Below are positions 60,265 to 64,000 of a DNA stretch of 64,000 nucleotides, piece by piece. The stretch comes from Acinetobacter soli (GTDB lineage Bacteria; Pseudomonadota; Gammaproteobacteria; Pseudomonadales; Moraxellaceae), in contig NZ_BBNM01000006.1 of assembly GCF_000760595.1 (NCBI RefSeq), forward strand, positions 1 through 64,000, in the 5' to 3' direction. Position 1 is the stretch's first letter. Every line of letters begins with the position of its first letter. Below the pieces are notes generated by a model that was not told where the DNA came from, searched no databases, and saw only the letters and a program-made list of their open reading frames with translations. The translations under genes and the position numbers were made by a program.

Positions 60265-61344
60265 TTATTTCACTACTGCTTCAATCTGATCGAGTTCCCA
60301 AACACCACCAGCCGCAATATTTTTACACATTCCTGTCCATCGGTTTTGATTTTGTACAAAGCGTTGTCCATCCCAAATCCATGATTGCTCTAACCAACAA
60401 TCACCAATTCCTCTGCCCTTAAACGCACTGCTGATTTCACCAGAAGCAATGTCGGTTGCCCATTCGGTCACATACGTGGCCTGCCCTTGCAATGACTGGT
60501 CTAATACCCATGCGCCATAGCCTTCGTTGTATGCACCGCGAACGCACAAGGTTGTAGCCAAAACTTTACCATTGGTGAGTTTATACAACTGAATAGGTTG
60601 AGGTTTTGCACCTTTGTCGGCGCCGTTATAAATCCCTTCACAAAAATCGGTTTCTTTTGGTTTTGGATTTGCAGCTAACAAGCGTGCATGCAGGCTTTGA
60701 TATTGTTTGGTGTTGGGTTTTAGGGTGAGATATGGCTGATCGGCTGTTTTTACCTTTTTAATCATTAATTTAGGCTGAGGCATCAATACATTCGATTCAT
60801 TTGCACTGCCTTTTTTGACGATAGCCCCCGTGGTACCAATACGTTTTTGTAAATCATCCATTTTAAGCAGTACGGCGGTCATACCTGCATCGGAAATATT
60901 CCAAACGTAATGCGAATTTTTAAAGCTCATCTTGGTTTTCTGCGAAGCTTGTTTGAGCAATGCATTCACTTGCGCAGCCGAAAGCGTGCCTATCAATGGC
61001 GATTCAACTCCTTTCACGGCGACAGCACCCAAATCTTTGTCATTGATATAAAAATGAATATTTTTGACTTGATTGGCAGCAAAGCTATCCTCGCCGCCAT
61101 TTGCTAGCGCAAATTGTGCGCGTACAGGCTGCTTTGGCCCTGCCGCCCGAGTAAGTAGAATCGATGCTGGATTTTGCTGACCGTCATCACTTTGATAACC
61201 CGCGGCACGGCAAGTTCCAGTATTTGAACAATACACCTCCCAGTTTTGATGGGTAAAGGCAGTACCCTGAATATCCTGTGCAAAGGCAAAGTAACTTATT
61301 GCCATAAAGCCACAACCTGACACTATTTTTTTTAGTTGGATCAT
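60265..61344 (-). CDS. DUF1176 domain protein
   Basis: The 359 residues begin with a signal peptide (VSGCGFMAISYFAFA, cleavage near 22) and continue with the DUF1176 pattern: WEVYCSNTGTCRAAGYQ (near 35-51), SILLTRAAGPKQPVRAQFAL, and the C-terminal DCWLEQSWIWDGQRFVQNQNRWTGMCKN. Four or more conserved cysteines suggest disulfides in the periplasm. The family occurs in Acinetobacter and Pseudomonas; its role is not established. Confidence 0.72.
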   Translation of the reverse strand: MIQLKKIVSGCGFMAISYFAFAQDIQGTAFTHQNWEVYCSNTGTCRAAGYQSDDGQQNPASILLTRAAGPKQPVRAQFALANGGEDSFAANQVKNIHFYINDKDLGAVAVKGVESPLIGTLSAAQVNALLKQASQKTKMSFKNSHYVWNISDAGMTAVLLKMDDLQKRIGTTGAIVKKGSANESNVLMPQPKLMIKKVKTADQPYLTLKPNTKQYQSLHARLLAANPKPKETDFCEGIYNGADKGAKPQPIQLYKLTNGKVLATTLCVRGAYNEGYGAWVLDQSLQGQATYVTEWATDIASGEISSAFKGRGIGDCWLEQSWIWDGQRFVQNQNRWTGMCKNIAAGGVWELDQIEAVVK

Positions 61345-61475
61345 TTGGAATTCTCATCAACTTATTATGAATCTATCCATCATTCTAAAACCTTTTTGAA
61401 TGGAACAGTCATACACGCTTGTATTAAAAATATGCTAGCTTTAAAACAGCTATTTTATTGGGATCTATCCTTATT

Positions 61476-62231
61476 ATGATAAAATTGATCATCAAAACGA
61501 TTCTTTCTTTAGGCTCGATACTTTGGCTTCCATTGACACATGCTGAAGTATCCACGTTTAAGCCGTCTTTTCCTCAATTTTCAAATACAGCTAAACAACG
61601 CCAAGCAATGAATCAAATATATGCATTGGGTGAAGTCTCCTTTAGCAATGATGTTCGCGTTCCTTTTTATGGTGTTACTGCACCTAATCCCGTCAATGAT
61701 GGACTGTTAAAAGGCTTTAAATCGTGTACAGCAAAAACCTGTCATTTTGATTTTAAGCTAGGTGCTAATCTAGCAAAGCAACTTAAATTGGTCGGACTAC
61801 CTGAAATTGGCACGGTACTGGTTCCAAAAGATTGGCAAGATATCGAAGCAAATGCTGGGGCAAATGGTACGGGTTATGCGTTAATCATGAGTCCAGATCA
61901 AAAACAGGCCATTCAGCTTTACGATTCTTCACTATGCGTCGGTTGCGGTATGCCCTATGCCAGCCTGTATTTTCCAGAATTATTAAAAGAAAGCATAGAA
62001 AATGAATTTGGAGGTTATAAAGACTCACAGAAGTTGTTGAATGTGGTACATCCATCCAAACATAGCGCTTTCTTTAGTTATCAGATTCCGAAGCTGAATA
62101 ATAAAACGCATGGCGTTGCAAAATATCGTGATGATGGCGACTTTAACTTTCGAGAAATCAAAGTCACGTTAGATAAATCACAGCAACATTTGGTTGGCCC
62201 GATTTTAAATTTCTATCAGTTTACTCATTAA
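61476..62231 (+). CDS. Exported protein, possibly DUF4850
   Basis: The 251-residue protein (from the ATG at 61476; an in-frame TTG lies six codons earlier) has a signal peptide (IKTILSLGSILWLPLTHA, cleavage near 22). The mature part includes LGEVSFSNDVRVPFYGVTAPNP and the cysteine pair in SSLCVGCGMPYASLYFPEL, and resembles proteins I associate with DUF4850, with limited confidence. It is divergent from the DUF1176 gene and its 3' end overlaps the convergent lysR-type gene by 11 bases. Confidence 0.6.
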   Translation: MIKLIIKTILSLGSILWLPLTHAEVSTFKPSFPQFSNTAKQRQAMNQIYALGEVSFSNDVRVPFYGVTAPNPVNDGLLKGFKSCTAKTCHFDFKLGANLAKQLKLVGLPEIGTVLVPKDWQDIEANAGANGTGYALIMSPDQKQAIQLYDSSLCVGCGMPYASLYFPELLKESIENEFGGYKDSQKLLNVVHPSKHSAFFSYQIPKLNNKTHGVAKYRDDGDFNFREIKVTLDKSQQHLVGPILNFYQFTH

Positions 62232-63144
62232 TATTAACTACATTTTCAAATGACTGGCTGGCTTTCAACAGATTTAAAAAATGCGTCACACGGATATTGT
62301 TGTCTTTGGCCCGATAAATTGCATAAATTGGTGCAATACATGGCTTTTTTGCTTCGAGTGACCGATAAACGATTTGTTTATTCCAGAAATCTTGAATGGA
62401 TGCTGGCACAATTGACAACCCAATGCCTGCGGCAATCAAGTTTAAACTCGATGTAAGCCTTGGCGCTTCCTGAATAATATTTGGACTAAATCCAGCCTGA
62501 TAGCAATTGGCTAAAATATTGTCGAACAAATCCTGACCAGCAAGACGCCGATATAAAACAAACTCAAAAGGTTCAAGGTCAATTAAACGAATCGTATCAG
62601 GATGTTCTACCAAAGGATGGCTGGTTGGCAAAGCCACAATGAGAGGTTCGTTCAGTACATGCACACTGTGTAGTTCGGTTCTTACAGGGGCCGGTTTTCT
62701 TAAAAATGCAATGTCTAGTTTCTCGTTCATGACTGAATCGATGAGCGCACCGCTGCTTTCTTCTTCTAGATGAATCGAGACCTGAGCAAACTGATCACGA
62801 TATCGACGTAATAATGCAGGTAAAAATGGATGTAAGCCGACCGAATTGGTAAAGCCAATATTGAGCTGTCCAGCTTTACCCTGTGCAATGCTCTGTACTC
62901 GTCTGGGAATGGCTTGTGCATGTGCCAAAATGGTGAGTGCCTCTTCATACAGTGCTTTGCCGGCTTCAGTTACTTCAACGCCACGAGGCAGTCGCTTAAG
63001 CAACTGAATTTCAAGCTCTTCTTCAAGGCTTTTAATCAGTCGTGTAAGAGGCGGTTGCTGCATGTGCAGACGCTGTGCTGCTCTGGAAATATTATTTTCC
63101 TCGACCACCGCCACAAAGGCATTGAGTTTATGAATATCAATCAT
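62221..63144 (-). CDS. LysR family transcriptional regulator
   Basis: The 307 residues begin with the LysR helix-turn-helix (MIDIHKLNAFVAVVEENNISRAAQRL, with PPLTRLIKSLEEELEIQLL) and continue with the periplasmic-binding-like effector domain (about 90-300) that includes LNIGFTNSVGLHPFLPALLRRY. It is divergent from the chromate transporter pair and probably regulates it. A T-N11-A palindrome lies at its start. The effector is unknown. Confidence 0.9.
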   Translation of the reverse strand: MIDIHKLNAFVAVVEENNISRAAQRLHMQQPPLTRLIKSLEEELEIQLLKRLPRGVEVTEAGKALYEEALTILAHAQAIPRRVQSIAQGKAGQLNIGFTNSVGLHPFLPALLRRYRDQFAQVSIHLEEESSGALIDSVMNEKLDIAFLRKPAPVRTELHSVHVLNEPLIVALPTSHPLVEHPDTIRLIDLEPFEFVLYRRLAGQDLFDNILANCYQAGFSPNIIQEAPRLTSSLNLIAAGIGLSIVPASIQDFWNKQIVYRSLEAKKPCIAPIYAIYRAKDNNIRVTHFLNLLKASQSFENVVNINE

Positions 63145-63148
63145 TGCT

Positions 63149-63163
63149 ATACCTTTTTGGTAT
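63149..63163. promoter_or_regulatory. LysR-type T-N11-A box
   Basis: ATACC TTTTT GGTAT is a perfect palindrome containing T-N11-A (T63150 to A63162), the classic LysR recognition pattern. It lies five bases before the lysR start codon and about 85 bases before chrA, where autoregulation and control of the transporter would both be possible. Confidence 0.5.
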
Positions 63164-63247
63164 GTTTAATGGCAAAAATAGCATTTGTAAATATACCATG
63201 ATCGGCTCATGCTATGTCTATCAAAGATTCAACAGTATGAGGGTTTA

Positions 63248-63817
63248 ATGAAAGTACACGCCATGCCAATAGCCAGTGAACAGACATCTACGCCCAGTTG
63301 TAAGGCTTTGTTTATCGGGTTTATGAAACTTGGGCTCATGGGTTTTGGTGGAGTATTACCGCTGGCACATCGCATGATTGTTGAAGACCAGAAATGGCTC
63401 GATGAAGCACAATTTACCAATTTACTCGGAGTGTGCCAGCTTCTTCCCGGAGGCAATATTATTAATATGTCTGTTGCCATCGGGATGCAATTTCAAGGCG
63501 TAAAAGGTGCGTTCAGTTCAATTTTAGGGCTCATTTCAGCACCCACTTTGATTGTGCTGGGGTTGTATCAAATTTATGAACACTTTCAACATCTTCCAAC
63601 TGTAAGACACATGATTCAAGGCCTAGCCGCGGCCGCGGCCGGATTACTGTTTGCCACAGGTTTAAAAATGCTACGCCCGATCATGAAAAGTTACTTAACT
63701 GCCCTGACCATCGTGCTGACGTTTATATTTATGCTGATCGTGAAAATTCCTTTGGCGCTCACTTTACTGATTTTACTGGTCATCAATTTTGTCATTTTGG
63801 GAGCTCGAAAAGCATGA
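63248..63817 (+). CDS. Chromate transporter, N-terminal-type subunit
   Basis: This 189-residue membrane protein is the first half of a split ChrA (CHR family) transporter, whose members export chromate. The conserved FMKLGLMGFGGVLPLAHRMIV is followed by WLDEAQFTNLLGVCQLLPGGNIINMSVAIG, the PGPxxxN-like motif here read as PGGNIIN. About five membrane segments follow. The ATG at 63248 has GAGGG four bases upstream and is preferred over one 39 bases earlier. Its stop overlaps the next gene's ATG. Confidence 0.85.
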   Translation: MKVHAMPIASEQTSTPSCKALFIGFMKLGLMGFGGVLPLAHRMIVEDQKWLDEAQFTNLLGVCQLLPGGNIINMSVAIGMQFQGVKGAFSSILGLISAPTLIVLGLYQIYEHFQHLPTVRHMIQGLAAAAAGLLFATGLKMLRPIMKSYLTALTIVLTFIFMLIVKIPLALTLLILLVINFVILGARKA

Positions 63818-64000
63818 TATCGGTTTTGGTGGTTTTAGCAGGTGTTTTCGCACAATTGTCTGTATTGGCCTTTGGTGGAGGTAATGCCATTTTGCCTGAA
63901 ATGCAGCATCAGGTGGTGAATGTGCATCACTGGATGACGGCTGAGCAATTTAGTTCGCTATTTGCCATGGCACAGGCTGCACCCGGCCCAAATATGATGA
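63814..64000 (+). CDS. Chromate transporter, C-terminal-type subunit (partial)
   Basis: The gene starts in an ATGA overlap with the previous one and runs off the window. The 62 visible residues include LAFGGGNAILPEMQHQVV, then WMTAEQFSSLFAMAQAAPGPNMM, a second ChrA signature with the canonical AQAAPGPN motif. Together with its neighbour it forms the two-gene short-chain ChrA type, in which the two proteins probably make one transporter. Confidence 0.85.
   Translation, partial: MISVLVVLAGVFAQLSVLAFGGGNAILPEMQHQVVNVHHWMTAEQFSSLFAMAQAAPGPNMM

Noticed and set aside
63625..63640. GC-rich run GCCGCGGCCGCGGCC inside the chrA gene
   Set aside because: It encodes a run of alanines in a membrane segment; an odd base run but in frame and without sign of insertion.

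Overview
The window looks like chromosomal DNA from a gammaproteobacterium of the genus Acinetobacter, probably close to A. baylyi. The base composition is moderately AT-rich. The wax ester synthase at 47490 matches, from memory, the A. baylyi AtfA sequence almost residue for residue in its N-terminal half. The conserved blocks (tuf-fusA-rpsG-rpsL, smc-zipA-ligA, birA-coaX, mreBCD-maf-rng, gatCAB) are in the order expected for Moraxellaceae/Pseudomonadales. I see no tRNA, rRNA, CRISPR array, insertion sequence or prophage.

Layout. 1-3.6 kb: the str ribosomal operon on the minus strand, with a very good sigma70 promoter, a perfect inverted repeat over its -35 box and a leader hairpin. 3.6-8.5 kb: an EcsC-family protein, FabB, HemJ and a membrane acyltransferase. 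8.7-11.1 kb: a small accessory-looking cluster of an IclR regulator, a GlcG/HbpS-type protein and an MFS transporter. 11.1-16.5 kb: a HAD phosphatase, ThiD, a LysM protein, then acpP-fabG-fabD and rpmF-yceD. 16.5-21.3 kb: epmC, yciO, a GNAT enzyme, scpA-scpB-rluB. 21.5-26.1 kb: the biotin operon bioA-bioF-bioC-bioD behind a BioH-like hydrolase. 26.3-30.5 kb: a mixed accessory stretch with an exported one-cysteine peroxiredoxin, a stand-alone Bap-prefix protein, a bacterioferritin lacking its haem ligand, an orphan PDZ protein and a dihydroflavonol-reductase-like enzyme. 30.7-43.9 kb: ligA, zipA, smc, a GntR regulator, a TauE-type permease, birA-coaX, ffh, ypjD and dusC. 44.3-49.1 kb: FadL-type porin, thrH, cysH, atfA and a 57-residue PA1571-family protein. 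49.2-57.2 kb: rng, maf, mreDCB divergent from gatCAB. 57.2-64 kb: accessory DNA with a very AT-rich orphan gene carrying a PD-(D/E)XK-like motif, four exported proteins of unknown role, and a LysR regulator divergent from a split chromate transporter.

How the genes fit together. The core covers translation (EF-G, S7, S12, L32, GatCAB, Ffh, DusC, RluB, EF-P hydroxylase), chromosome segregation and replication (Smc, ScpAB, LigA), cell shape and division (MreBCD, ZipA), fatty-acid synthesis (FabB, FabD, FabG, AcpP) and cofactors (biotin, thiamine, CoA, haem). Biotin synthesis starts on ACP-bound intermediates, and BirA in the same window attaches the product. This BirA has no DNA-binding domain, so the bio operon must be controlled by something else. 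FadL and AtfA suggest uptake and storage of hydrophobic carbon.

The best candidate for something undescribed is the orphan 470-residue gene at 57195-58607, with a perfect 10-bp palindrome just upstream of its start. Next are the inverted repeat at the str promoter, the palindrome in front of bioA and the IclR/GlcG-like/MFS cluster. Everything is read from sequence alone; family names rest on motif recognition, not database searches.
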